This document shows positions 14,548 to 21,617 of a stretch of DNA of 60,806 nt, one piece after another. The DNA comes from a virus. Position 1 is the first letter of the stretch. Each line of letters begins with the position of its first letter. The position numbers and the translations under genes are program-made. The notes beneath the pieces were generated by a model. The model worked only from the letters and a program-made list of their open reading frames with translations. It ran no database searches and had not been told where the DNA came from. The stretch lies in IMG/VR virus record IMGVR_UViG_3300042894_001153, positions 1 through 60,806 of that record; one strand, 5' to 3'.

Positions 14548-14952
14548 ATGATAACAATAGAAGATGTATCGAGTGTATGCAGTCAAATGGACTGCACACT
14601 CACACAAGAGCATATGCAATGGATAGTCGAAAACTATTCTCAATTCGAGATGGAAGACTCAACATCCAATTGGTCGGAGATAGTGGAGGATATTATTTAT
14701 AGAAATTTTAACGAACAAATCAAACATTATACGTTGTTAGATATAATGAATACAGAATTAAAAACATTATACGTTGTTAGATATAATGACGTATACGGAA
14801 ACGGAGACAAGCAAAAACTTGAGGTCATTGTTCAGGATAGGAATCAGTTCTTAGAATGGTTAGAAGAACACAATGAGTGCAGAGGTTCTGAGGACGAAGG
14901 CGAGGAAGAGTTCGATTTAATACCATTACCCCTATATAAACCAACAGTATGA
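14548..14952 (+). CDS. Hypothetical protein with a frame-shifted internal repeat (134 aa)
   Basis: The ATG at 14548 is one base after the previous stop; an ATG at 14533 is also possible. The protein is acidic, with an MITIEDVSSVCSQMD start and an EEHNECRGSEDEGEEEF segment near the end. The middle carries a 28-base DNA repeat read in two frames (HYTLLDIM, then TLYVVRYND). No family recognised. Confidence 0.6.
   Translation: MITIEDVSSVCSQMDCTLTQEHMQWIVENYSQFEMEDSTSNWSEIVEDIIYRNFNEQIKHYTLLDIMNTELKTLYVVRYNDVYGNGDKQKLEVIVQDRNQFLEWLEEHNECRGSEDEGEEEFDLIPLPLYKPTV
14722..14789. repeat. 28-base direct repeat inside a gene, shifted by one frame
   Basis: Exact 28-base copies at 14722-14749 and 14762-14789, starts 40 bases apart. 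Because 40 is not a multiple of 3, the copies encode different peptides. This points to a recent duplication. Confidence 0.9.
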
Positions 14953-15182
14953 GCGATGAACAATTGTACGACATAATGTGCATCGACGAGGATGGCTATG
15001 AAATAGCGCACCAAAGAGAGATGTCATACCTGAATGCCCACAAAGAAAAGAATCGCCTTGAGAGTCTGTATCCCAATATTGTATACTACCTATCGTTGTC
15101 AGTGTTAGAGGAAGAGGAGGAAGAGAGGCATTATAACGAACGTGCTGTAGATGGGTGGGAGGATATGTTCCCTGAGTATTAG
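14949..15182 (+). CDS. Hypothetical acidic protein (77 aa)
   Basis: MSDEQLYDIMCIDEDGYEIA..., with an EEEEEE run and a C-terminus EDMFPEY. It overlaps its upstream neighbour by 4 bases. The TAG stop donates its last base to palindrome copy 6. Function unknown. Confidence 0.65.
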   Translation: MSDEQLYDIMCIDEDGYEIAHQREMSYLNAHKEKNRLESLYPNIVYYLSLSVLEEEEEERHYNERAVDGWEDMFPEY

Positions 15183-15197
15183 TGTCTTTAAAGACAC
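15182..15197. repeat. Dispersed palindrome, copy 6 (on a stop codon)
   Basis: GTGTCTTTAAAGACAC, a perfect 16-base palindrome. Confidence 0.85.
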
Positions 15198-15212
15198 AAA
15201 ATTGTAGGATAG

Positions 15213-15251
15213 AGTATACATTAGGTGCAAAAATCAGGCTTAATGTATGCT
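15213..15251 (+). other. Hairpin between gene end and promoter
   Basis: AGTATACATTA (15213-15223) pairs with TAATGTATGCT (15241-15251) over 11 positions, with one G-T pair and a 17-base loop. There is no T-run behind it, so an intrinsic terminator is uncertain. An RNA stability or binding element is possible. Confidence 0.5.
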
Positions 15252-15284
15252 TTATCATACGTCAAAAAAATAAATAAAAATAAA

Positions 15285-15316
15285 TTTGGATAGTATATAT
15301 AATTGTACTATCTTTG
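15285..15316 (+). promoter_or_regulatory. Early promoter, cassette 1
   Basis: TTTG (15285-15288) and TATCTTTG (15309-15316), 20 bases apart, form an ideal Bacteroidota-type promoter 24 bases before the ATG at 15341. The surrounding bases (AATTTGGATAGT, then TACTATCTTTGTAC and TTAATTAAAC) recur at 19.15 kb. Confidence 0.8.
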
Positions 15317-15340
15317 TACCTTAATTAAACGAAATATAAT

Positions 15341-16426
15341 ATGTGCTTAATAATAATCAAACAAAAATCAAAAGAAGTATCAGCAGATGTACTAAAGTCT
15401 GCATCAAAAATCAACAGAGATGGGTTGGGTGTGGTGTGGTTGGATACCTACGAGGTAAGCTACCACAAGTCTAAGGAGTATGAGATTCTGAATACGGATA
15501 GACCATACATTGCACACTTCAGGTATGCGACGGTTGGTAAGGTCTGCATAGAAAATACTCATCCGTTTGTGTGTGGTAAGAACGAGAACGAATTGCTTAT
15601 GATGAACGGAACGATACGTGGCTTGGGTGATGCGAACAAGACAGACAGTAAGGTTCTTGCAGAGTCACTTGGAGATATCGATAGGGGAGCGTGGAGAGGT
15701 GAGTTAGCTAAGCATCCTTGTAGGTTCGTGACCATCAACAAAAAGACGAAGTCATTCGAGATATTCAATAAGCATCTATACACCCAAAAGAATGGTGTGT
15801 GGTACTCTAAAGACGAGGTGCTTGAGGATAACTATATGGCTGTGTACGGCACACTAAAGAAGGGTAACGGGAACTATTGGTCTTACTTGTATGGTTCAAC
15901 ACACGTTGGCAAGGGCAAGACAAAGGATTTGTATCCATTGCTAATCGAGGGGCTTCCGTATCTAATCAATGAGAAGGGAGTTGGTCATAACGTATCGGTA
16001 GATGTGTTCAAGGTGACTGACAGCGTACTAAAGAAAATAGATGCGTTAGAGGGGCATCCGAATTGGTATAGAAGGGAGCAGATACCAATTGTAGTTGGCA
16101 AGAAGGAGGTTATGTGTTGGGTATACTTTAACCCAAGGGAGTTGCGTTCTGATTCAGTTATGCATAAGTCATTCGAGTGGAGCGCACCACCAAAGAAGAT
16201 TGCGCATCAGCTACCATTGATACCAATTTCAAAGGATAAGAGTTTATTGGACGAGTGTACTCAGTACACGTATTGGGAGGACAAGTGGGATGATTTTGAC
16301 AGCATCAAGACACACAGTCCCGTATGCATTGGTTGTTACGGAGACGTGATAAACGATAACTTTGGTAACTACTACTGTAACAAGTGCGATAGTTGGTACT
16401 CAGAGAGCGAGGTGATTAAGTTTTAG
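15341..16426 (+). CDS. Class II glutamine amidotransferase + gamma-glutamylcyclotransferase + zinc ribbon
   Basis: A 361-residue three-part fusion. Residues 1 to about 155 are an Ntn-hydrolase amidotransferase domain: MC start with the nucleophile Cys2, RDGLGVVW, AHFRYATVG, THPF and MMNGTI. Residues about 163-265 are a GGCT/AIG2-like domain: AVYGTLKKGNGNY, the VDVFKVTD strand, and DALEGHPNWYRR with the catalytic-type Glu. A C-terminal CxxC...CxxC ribbon (about 333-352) may bind zinc. The first domain could release ammonia from glutamine or trim gamma-glutamyl groups, and the second could cleave gamma-glutamyl amides to pyroglutamate. Together with the amidoligase upstream this suggests making and breaking of a glutamyl-type amide on an unknown target. 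It has its own strong promoter and ends on palindrome copy 7. Confidence 0.82.
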   Translation: MCLIIIKQKSKEVSADVLKSASKINRDGLGVVWLDTYEVSYHKSKEYEILNTDRPYIAHFRYATVGKVCIENTHPFVCGKNENELLMMNGTIRGLGDANKTDSKVLAESLGDIDRGAWRGELAKHPCRFVTINKKTKSFEIFNKHLYTQKNGVWYSKDEVLEDNYMAVYGTLKKGNGNYWSYLYGSTHVGKGKTKDLYPLLIEGLPYLINEKGVGHNVSVDVFKVTDSVLKKIDALEGHPNWYRREQIPIVVGKKEVMCWVYFNPRELRSDSVMHKSFEWSAPPKKIAHQLPLIPISKDKSLLDECTQYTYWEDKWDDFDSIKTHSPVCIGCYGDVINDNFGNYYCNKCDSWYSESEVIKF

Positions 16427-16441
16427 TGTCTTTAAAGACAC
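16426..16441. repeat. Dispersed palindrome, copy 7 (on a stop codon)
   Basis: GTGTCTTTAAAGACAC, sharing its first base with the TAG stop. Confidence 0.85.
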
Positions 16442-16541
16442 AATCTTACTGACGCAGAGTAAATGCAATGTAAGTGAGATTACCAACAAAGGGGTGCAGT
16501 ATCCTATAAACTGCATTATAAAAAAATTAAATAAAATAAAA

Positions 16542-16919
16542 ATGAACAAACAATTTGTGCCTTACAAAGAGGCATCTGCCTTAAAAGAACTTGGATTCAA
16601 TGAAAAGTGTCTTGGATATTATGGTATCCAAAATGAATTGAAGATTGAGATTAGTTCTAATTTAGATACTAATTTAACAAGAAGAGATTTCTATGCTGCC
16701 CCAACCTATTCACAAGCCTTCAGATGGTTTAGAAAGAAGTGTAAATACCACCATTACATAGAGCCGATATATAGGGACGGAAAAGTTTATTATGAGTATT
16801 GCGTAGTTAATTACCTTGAAGACGAAAAGAACTTTAACGAAGAAAATATTGCTTCTACATACGAGGAGGCAGAACTTGAGTGCTTGAGAAAATTAATAGA
16901 AATAGTAAAAATTAAATAA
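16542..16919 (+). CDS. Hypothetical Bacteroidota-phage-type protein (125 aa)
   Basis: The ATG at 16542 (MNKQFVPYKEASALKELGF) is preferred over 16494. The pattern LKELGFNE.CLGYYG, then AAPTYSQAFRWFRKK and, at the end, YEEAELECLRKLIEIV, is one I associate with small phage and prophage proteins of Bacteroidota of unknown function. It has no catalytic motif. Confidence 0.7.
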   Translation: MNKQFVPYKEASALKELGFNEKCLGYYGIQNELKIEISSNLDTNLTRRDFYAAPTYSQAFRWFRKKCKYHHYIEPIYRDGKVYYEYCVVNYLEDEKNFNEENIASTYEEAELECLRKLIEIVKIK

Positions 16920-16925
16920 AATAAA

Positions 16926-17453
16926 ATGCTAACAGAATTAACTTGGAACAATATCTTTATAAAGGGTAGTAGTTCCGTATTAGATGGTATTGAAGAAAAG
17001 GTCTTTAGTCCAAATGCAGACGAGTACTTGTACAGTTTTCTTACACTAAATGAGTCGATGCCTAAAAAACTAAAGCTAACGTCATTGGTCTTGGAGAGGT
17101 TATCACCCACTGAGATGACGATTAACGTGGATTCAAATGGAGACCTAATGAATGAGTTCCTATTGAAGCTATCGAGCGTGTATAAGGTTCACATAACGTG
17201 CAAGTACGAGGATGATAGTATGGACATCGGAGGGACATTTGTCTGCAAAAATGGGACAACTTTAAAGGACTTGTCTTACAGCTATTTGGCGCATAGGTAC
17301 ATCGAGGATGGCATTGACGCAATTGCTTTAGACGTTGAGGAGTACATAAAGGAGGGAGAGACCTTTGAGGAGTTTATGTCAGAGCAAGGTCTGTGGACAA
17401 TAGTAACCAAGGATGATAGGGAATTAATTTACGATATGTTTAATCAAGAATAA
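16926..17453 (+). CDS. Hypothetical protein (175 aa)
   Basis: Starts MLTELTWNNIFIKGSSSVLD. It has alternating strands in the middle (MTINVDSNGDL, VHITCKYEDDSMDIGGTFVC) and an acidic helical end (YIKEGETFEEFMSEQ). It follows the previous gene by 6 bases and precedes the next by 2. Not recognised. Confidence 0.65.
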   Translation: MLTELTWNNIFIKGSSSVLDGIEEKVFSPNADEYLYSFLTLNESMPKKLKLTSLVLERLSPTEMTINVDSNGDLMNEFLLKLSSVYKVHITCKYEDDSMDIGGTFVCKNGTTLKDLSYSYLAHRYIEDGIDAIALDVEEYIKEGETFEEFMSEQGLWTIVTKDDRELIYDMFNQE

Positions 17454-17455
17454 TT

Positions 17456-17674
17456 ATGATAACACCAAAAGAAAAAGCTGAAGAGTTAGTCCTAAAGTTC
17501 AAGGAAGTCTCTATGGGATATGGATTCAATGATGCAATGTGGTATATACCATCAGATGTGGCAAGGCTATTAGCATTGCGTTGTGTTGATGAGATATTAG
17601 ATGCAGTTACTACCATCGCAGATAAACAGTACGATTATTGGCAAGAAGTAAAACAAGAAATAAAATTATTATGA
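17456..17674 (+). CDS. Small helical phage protein (72 aa)
   Basis: MITPKEKAEELVLKFKEVSM, then ARLLALRCVDEILDAV and a YDYWQEVKQEI end. This layout (TPKEKAxELVxKF...AKxxALxxVDEI) is common in small Bacteroidota phage proteins of unknown role. It overlaps the next gene by 4 bases. Confidence 0.7.
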   Translation: MITPKEKAEELVLKFKEVSMGYGFNDAMWYIPSDVARLLALRCVDEILDAVTTIADKQYDYWQEVKQEIKLL

Positions 17675-17901
17675 CAATAAAATTTATAATTTGCGTTCAG
17701 ATAGAGCGATTGCATCGGTACGTATTTGACAATGTATACGTATCAGACAATCGTAGTTGGGGCGCAAGGTATGTGCCAAGGAGATGGGATAAGACAGCAG
17801 TAAGATGCCTTTTTATATTGGCGAAGTTGTTCCCTGACTATAGGAGTTATTTAAGAAAGAATAGTACCAATCCAAAATATTTAAGATATACAATATTATG
17901 A
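17671..17901 (+). CDS. Hypothetical basic protein (76 aa)
   Basis: The start at 17671 (MTIKFIICVQIERLHRY) overlaps the previous stop. The protein is strongly basic and aromatic (SWGARYVPRRWDK, DYRSYLRKN). It overlaps the following gene by 4 bases. No family recognised. Confidence 0.6.
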   Translation: MTIKFIICVQIERLHRYVFDNVYVSDNRSWGARYVPRRWDKTAVRCLFILAKLFPDYRSYLRKNSTNPKYLRYTIL

Positions 17902-18065
17902 GCAGTAAAGACCATAACATAGAGTACATAAAGCTAAAGGAGAGGTACAGAACACTATCGGAGTTGGATGCATCTGCGAGTAGCGAACACAAAATGCATA
18001 TTAAGATAAACAAATTATTAAAAGAAACACTTAGACAAATTTTAAATTATGACTTCAAAAAATAA
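17898..18065 (+). CDS. Small helical protein (55 aa)
   Basis: ATG 17898 to TAA 18065 encodes MSSKDHNIEYIKLKERYRTL and a helical remainder (HKMHIKINKLLKETLRQIL). The ATGAG start overlaps the preceding stop and its end overlaps the next ATG, consistent with coupled translation. Function unknown. Confidence 0.55.
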   Translation: MSSKDHNIEYIKLKERYRTLSELDASASSEHKMHIKINKLLKETLRQILNYDFKK

Positions 18066-18345
18066 AAGTGTCCTTGAAGACACAAAGCAAACTGCACTAC
18101 AGCAATTGATAGAGAAGCTAAAGATGGACATCGATTACTACGATTCATTATTAAGCCAAGAGGACTACAAGGCTTACCACAAAGGTCTTATTGCTAAAAA
18201 AACACAAGCACATAGCACATTAGACGATGCAGAGAGTCTATTGGGAATAGAGAAAGAGCAGATAGAAAATGCTTATAGAGATGGTAGAATAGAAGCAAAT
18301 ATTCCCAAAGAATTTAATGTAAAAGGAGAACATTATCATAAATAA
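18049..18345 (+). CDS. Hypothetical helical protein (98 aa)
   Basis: MTSKNKSVLEDTKQTALQQL and long amphipathic helices (LIEKLKMDIDYYDSLLSQED, GIEKEQIENAYRDG), probably a coiled coil. The N-terminal VLEDT is encoded by palindrome copy 8, the same peptide as in the gene at 13966. Function unknown. Confidence 0.65.
   Translation: MTSKNKSVLEDTKQTALQQLIEKLKMDIDYYDSLLSQEDYKAYHKGLIAKKTQAHSTLDDAESLLGIEKEQIENAYRDGRIEANIPKEFNVKGEHYHK
18068..18083. repeat. Dispersed palindrome, copy 8 (in gene)
   Basis: GTGTCCTTGAAGACAC, translated as VLEDT. Confidence 0.85.
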
Positions 18346-18346
18346 A

Positions 18347-18598
18347 ATGAACAGCTTAAACAAATACCCTAACGGGTTCGACAAGTACCTTAACGCACTA
18401 ATGAAGTTGCTTAGGGTTGATTTTAAAAACGTGTCAGTTAACAGAGGCAGAGAGGCAGTGACCTTCTTTTACTCAGACACAGAGGGAGACCATCAAATGA
18501 GTATATACAACGGGTATATGCAAAAGTGTTTTGAGGGTTCAGTTATGCCAAGGGAGATAGAATACTTACTCATAGAAGGAGATGAGACTAAAGAGTAA
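18347..18598 (+). CDS. Hypothetical protein (83 aa)
   Basis: MNSLNKYPNGFDKYLNALMK, a mixed alpha/beta small protein with VTFFYSDTEGDHQMSIYNG. It starts 1 base after the previous stop. No known domain. Confidence 0.6.
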   Translation: MNSLNKYPNGFDKYLNALMKLLRVDFKNVSVNRGREAVTFFYSDTEGDHQMSIYNGYMQKCFEGSVMPREIEYLLIEGDETKE

Positions 18599-18599
18599 T

Positions 18600-18902
18600 A
18601 TGAGCTTCAATAAAGAGAACAGACGATGTCCTAAGTGCGATAGCGATTGGGATGGTGGTTCAATTGTAGAAACCTTCAAGGAGAAAAGAGACAATGGAGA
18701 GCAGTTCTATAAGTGTATGAGTGATGATGATATTGATAAGATGGTAGATGAGCTTTACAGACCACCATATAGATGGGGAAGGGAGATAGGCATTGAGTTG
18801 CCGTATGACCATCCAAATCACTACGATGGCATATCGTACATCAAGTGTCCTGACTGTGAGGCTATATTTGATAGATGGAGTGGAGAGGAAACAATATTAT
18901 GA
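18600..18902 (+). CDS. Zinc-ribbon-type protein (100 aa)
   Basis: The start at 18600 (MSFNKENRRCPKCDSDW) abuts the previous stop. It contains two CxxC pairs (RRCPKCDSDWDGG near the N-terminus; KCPDCEAIFDRW near the C-terminus) with a charged middle, so it probably folds around one zinc ion. Small zinc-ribbon proteins are common in phage early regions and may bind nucleic acid. It overlaps the next gene by 4 bases. Confidence 0.65.
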   Translation: MSFNKENRRCPKCDSDWDGGSIVETFKEKRDNGEQFYKCMSDDDIDKMVDELYRPPYRWGREIGIELPYDHPNHYDGISYIKCPDCEAIFDRWSGEETIL

Positions 18903-19060
18903 AAGGAGTAAAGCCAAGACCAAATGACATTCGGGAGAATGGTGCTGAGAAAAGAGAGAGAACTTTAAATGACTTAATAAAAAAAGCAAAGGAAAAAGGT
19001 TTAATACATTCAATAAAATATGAGCAAGCTAATAGCACGAACGATAGTTCCAAAGAATAG
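18899..19060 (+). CDS. Hypothetical basic protein (53 aa)
   Basis: ATG 18899 (MKGVKPRPNDIRENGAEKRE), overlapping the previous stop. It is highly charged and helical, and ends in STNDSSKE. The next small frame starts 41 bases before its end. Confidence 0.5.
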   Translation: MKGVKPRPNDIRENGAEKRERTLNDLIKKAKEKGLIHSIKYEQANSTNDSSKE

Positions 19061-19157
19061 ACCTACGTTCAACACTTGGATGAAGTATATCCATAACGAA
19101 ATAAATAAAGTGTCTTCGAAGACACAACAAAAAATACTTAAAAATAAATTTGGATAG
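19020..19157 (+). CDS. Very small protein containing the palindrome (45 aa)
   Basis: ATG 19020 to TAG 19157 encodes MSKLIARTIVPKNRPTFNTW and an end (KILKNKFG) that overlaps the -33 box of the next promoter. The palindrome copy is read as VSSKTQ. It is basic and possibly nucleic-acid binding. It could also be a non-coding leader. Confidence 0.4.
   Translation: MSKLIARTIVPKNRPTFNTWMKYIHNEINKVSSKTQQKILKNKFG
19110..19125. repeat. Dispersed palindrome, copy 9
   Basis: GTGTCTTCGAAGACAC, a perfect 16-base palindrome. Confidence 0.85.
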
Positions 19158-19180
19158 TTAATTCTATTATACTATCTTTG
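19149..19180 (+). promoter_or_regulatory. Early promoter, cassette 2
   Basis: TTTG (19149-19152) and TATCTTTG (19173-19180), 20 bases apart, 27 bases before the ATG at 19208. It shares its flanks with the promoter at 15.3 kb, including the downstream TTAATTAAAC block. Confidence 0.8.
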
Positions 19181-19207
19181 TACTTTAATTAAACAAAATA
19201 TAATCAA

Positions 19208-19435
19208 ATGAACATTTTCAGAATCAAAACAACATCGTGGCAGGAGGAAGACTTTATACTAATGACCACATTAACAGAGGAGCAGATAGACAAGGTGCTG
19301 TCTCCAATCGTAGACCAAGAGAGAGAAGGAAGCAGTGAGTACGACAATGACTCATTAGTAAAGGATTTAGAGGATGCGTATCCATTAGCTATAATCGAAC
19401 AGTACAGTACGGAATTAACAACCATAATAATCTAA
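19208..19435 (+). CDS. Hypothetical acidic protein (75 aa)
   Basis: MNIFRIKTTSWQEEDFILMT, beginning like small strand-helix phage proteins, with an acidic middle. It is the first gene behind promoter cassette 2. Function unknown. Confidence 0.65.
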   Translation: MNIFRIKTTSWQEEDFILMTTLTEEQIDKVLSPIVDQEREGSSEYDNDSLVKDLEDAYPLAIIEQYSTELTTIII

Positions 19436-19439
19436 GGAT

Positions 19440-19685
19440 ATGGCAAGATTAATCAAAGCAAACAATTTCATCACCAACGACGTAGATATATCAACGCTTG
19501 AGAGGATGCAGAAGCTTGTCGGTGGGTACATAGAGCTTGTGTACCGACACGCTGAGGGAAAGATACTAATATGTAACGAGGAAGGGTTACTATTAGACCT
19601 ACCCGAAAACGAGCAGATACTAAAGAAGTACGGCATCCATCTATGTGGAGACGTGATAGAGGCAACATCAGAAGAATTAAATTAA
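19440..19685 (+). CDS. Hypothetical protein (81 aa)
   Basis: MARLIKANNFITNDVDISTL, continuing MQKLVGGYIELVY..., then ILICNEEGLLLDLPEN and LCGDVIEA. The pattern LExMQKLVGGxIE...LxxNEEGxLxxLPxN resembles a small conserved family (DUF3846-like) seen in phages and mobile elements. The function is not known. It starts 4 bases after its neighbour. Confidence 0.65.
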   Translation: MARLIKANNFITNDVDISTLERMQKLVGGYIELVYRHAEGKILICNEEGLLLDLPENEQILKKYGIHLCGDVIEATSEELN

Positions 19686-19686
19686 A

Positions 19687-20031
19687 ATGAATCAAAAATT
19701 AAATGACCTAATTCTCAAGGAGAAAATGTCAACCAACCCGAACAAGAGCAAGATACTATTCTTGCAGAATGCGATGGACAAAGGTCTATCAATAGAAGGC
19801 TTTCGTAATTCAGGACGCATAGTAACCAAGGAGGACTTCCTTAAGCAGTTTGTTATACCACCACAGTTGGAGAAGAGTTCGACAGACGTGATGGAGTACT
19901 TTGATGGTAGCTATATTCAGATGTTCCCTGATGGACTGTATGGCATCTACGATGAGAGTGGCTTTATGTATATGTCTCACAAGCTAAATGATATTGAGGA
20001 GGTATTGTTCAAGAGATTTAATAATGAATAG
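19687..20031 (+). CDS. Hypothetical protein (114 aa)
   Basis: MNQKLNDLILKEKMSTNPNK..., with a mixed alpha/beta C-terminal half (YFDGSYIQMFPDGLYGIYDE). Overlaps the next gene by 8 bases. Not recognised. Confidence 0.6.
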   Translation: MNQKLNDLILKEKMSTNPNKSKILFLQNAMDKGLSIEGFRNSGRIVTKEDFLKQFVIPPQLEKSSTDVMEYFDGSYIQMFPDGLYGIYDESGFMYMSHKLNDIEEVLFKRFNNE

Positions 20032-20296
20032 TCAATTAGATATAGTCAACACAGTGGAGGAGATACGAGAGTTACTCCTTACAAAGAACAACGCATACGG
20101 AAATTCTGCACTTGAGCCAATCAATGTATTCAGCAAGGGCAACGCAGTCGAGTCATTGTGCGCACGCATCGATGATAAGTTGGCAAGGATAAAGAATAGT
20201 GGACTAAGCGACGTAACTGAGGACACGCTCCTGGATTTGAGTGGGTATATGGTTTTACTAATAATAGCAAAGAGAAATGAAAAAGGAAATTTTTAA
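20024..20296 (+). CDS. DUF1599-like (Nmad1-type) protein
   Basis: The start at 20024 (MNSQLDIVNTVEEIRELL) is preferred over 19988, which would run deep into the previous gene. The 90-residue helical protein has the signature LLTKNNAYGNSALEPINVFS, then ARIDDKLARI and EDTLLDLSGYMVLLI. This matches the phage family linked to nucleotide modification or MazG-like pyrophosphatase folds. The DDK and ED acidic residues would be the metal-binding set. It may act on nucleotides, but no base-modifying partner is visible. Confidence 0.7.
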   Translation: MNSQLDIVNTVEEIRELLLTKNNAYGNSALEPINVFSKGNAVESLCARIDDKLARIKNSGLSDVTEDTLLDLSGYMVLLIIAKRNEKGNF

Positions 20297-20579
20297 GGAG
20301 TACGCAGATAGGATATCCTCTGCGTTTGGAATAGAACAACAGATGCTATTCACAAAAACAAAAAAGAAGGAAGTGGTTGATGCGAGGTTCTTGCTGTACT
20401 ATATGTGCAAGGAGAGACCAATGAAGCTAATCTACATTCAGGACTATATGGGTTCTATGGGATATGACATCAAGCATCCGACAATACTTTACGGGATATC
20501 ACAGGTGGTTAAGAAGATGCAAACAGATTCTGACTACAGAAAAGTTGTTAAGACCATAAGTAAAAATGTTAACCCTTAG
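20277..20579 (+). CDS. DnaA C-terminal-domain-like protein
   Basis: 100 residues. After an N-terminal helix, FGIEQQMLFTKTKKKEVVDA, LLYYMCKERPM, IQDYMGSMGYDIKHPTILYG and VVKKM follow the layout of the DnaA domain IV helix-turn-helix: a basic loop, then a helix with H-x-T at the DNA-reading position. There is no ATPase part. It could mark a phage origin or compete with host DnaA. A second such protein lies at 27878-28288. Confidence 0.7.
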   Translation: MKKEIFKEYADRISSAFGIEQQMLFTKTKKKEVVDARFLLYYMCKERPMKLIYIQDYMGSMGYDIKHPTILYGISQVVKKMQTDSDYRKVVKTISKNVNP

Positions 20580-20970
20580 TCAGATATTCGATATTGCGAT
20601 ATCAGATAGCTATGCACTAACGCATAAAGGTAACGGATTCACAGAGGTGTCTCTGTACATCGTAAAGATAGTAAAGGACACAGAGAGTGGCGAGGTCTCA
20701 ATTTACTCAAGCGAGTTGTCAGATAATTGGTACACAGAACTTCAGGACAGAGAGCTAAATATTTTTAAAAATAATGGTTGGAGGTATGGAGTTTATGTAT
20801 TAACTTTGTCGAACTTTAGTCTAAAACACAGAAGGCTGTGTACGATGCTTGAGTTGTTGAAGTTGGGGAAAAAAAGAGGAAAGCATTCTATATCTTATTT
20901 AGAGAATGAGATTAGGATTGTAGAAGAAAAGCAAAAAGAGATTACATTAAAATTAAATAAAATCAAATGA
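20566..20970 (+). CDS. Hypothetical protein (134 aa)
   Basis: MLTLSQIFDIAISDSYALTH, a beta-rich N-terminal half (VSLYIVKIVKD, VSIYSSEL) and a C-terminal coiled coil (YLENEIRIVEEKQKEITLK). It lies just before the recombination genes and overlaps both neighbours. Function unknown. Confidence 0.6.
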   Translation: MLTLSQIFDIAISDSYALTHKGNGFTEVSLYIVKIVKDTESGEVSIYSSELSDNWYTELQDRELNIFKNNGWRYGVYVLTLSNFSLKHRRLCTMLELLKLGKKRGKHSISYLENEIRIVEEKQKEITLKLNKIK

Positions 20971-21614
20971 CGAAAGAAACAAAATCATTGTCCGTATTCG
21001 AGAGATTATCGGCAATCAACGTGAACGACAAGGTAGAAAAGAAGGATAACCTTACTTACTTGTCTTGGGCTTGGGCTTGGAGCGAGGTTAAGAAGGCTTG
21101 CCCTGATGCAATCTACAAGATTGGAGAGACTCAGTACACCGACAAGCTTGGCATTATGTGTCACACAGAGGTAACTATTGAAGGAGAGACTCTAACTATG
21201 TGGCTACCCGTGATGGACTCTAAAAACAAGGCTATGAAGACTGAGCCTTATACCTACGCAACAAAGTACGGAGAAAAAACAGTTGATGGGGCTACGATGT
21301 TTGACGTTAACAAGACCCTTATGAGATGCTTGGTTAAGAACTTAGCTATGTTTGGTTTGGGTATATACATATACGCAGGAGAGGACTTGCCTGAGACTGA
21401 GACAGTGGCACAAGCAATGTCTACAGCTACTCCTACAGTAAGCACCCCTGATAATAAGTTAGCCTTAGAGGTTGGTAGTACAAATTGGGATAGAGTTGTA
21501 AAGTATGCAACAGAGAACAAGGGTATTGGTGCTAAGAAGATTATAGAGTCCTTGTCCATTAAGTACAAGATTAGCCCATCTGTAAAGACTGAAATCACTA
21601 AAGTAGTTGCTTAA
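20967..21614 (+). CDS. Single-strand annealing protein, Sak/DUF1071 type
   Basis: 215 residues. The N-terminal core VFERLSAINV, LTYLSWAWAWSEVKKACPDA, TEVTIEGETLTMWLPVMDS, then MFDVNKTLMRCLVKNLAMFGLGIYIYAGEDLP is characteristic of Sak-like phage annealing proteins. They anneal single strands during recombination-dependent replication and repair. A low-complexity linker follows, and a C-terminal helical tail (about 160-215). The exonuclease follows 4 bases later, forming the usual two-gene recombination pair. Confidence 0.85.
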   Translation: MTKETKSLSVFERLSAINVNDKVEKKDNLTYLSWAWAWSEVKKACPDAIYKIGETQYTDKLGIMCHTEVTIEGETLTMWLPVMDSKNKAMKTEPYTYATKYGEKTVDGATMFDVNKTLMRCLVKNLAMFGLGIYIYAGEDLPETETVAQAMSTATPTVSTPDNKLALEVGSTNWDRVVKYATENKGIGAKKIIESLSIKYKISPSVKTEITKVVA

Positions 21615-21617
21615 GTT

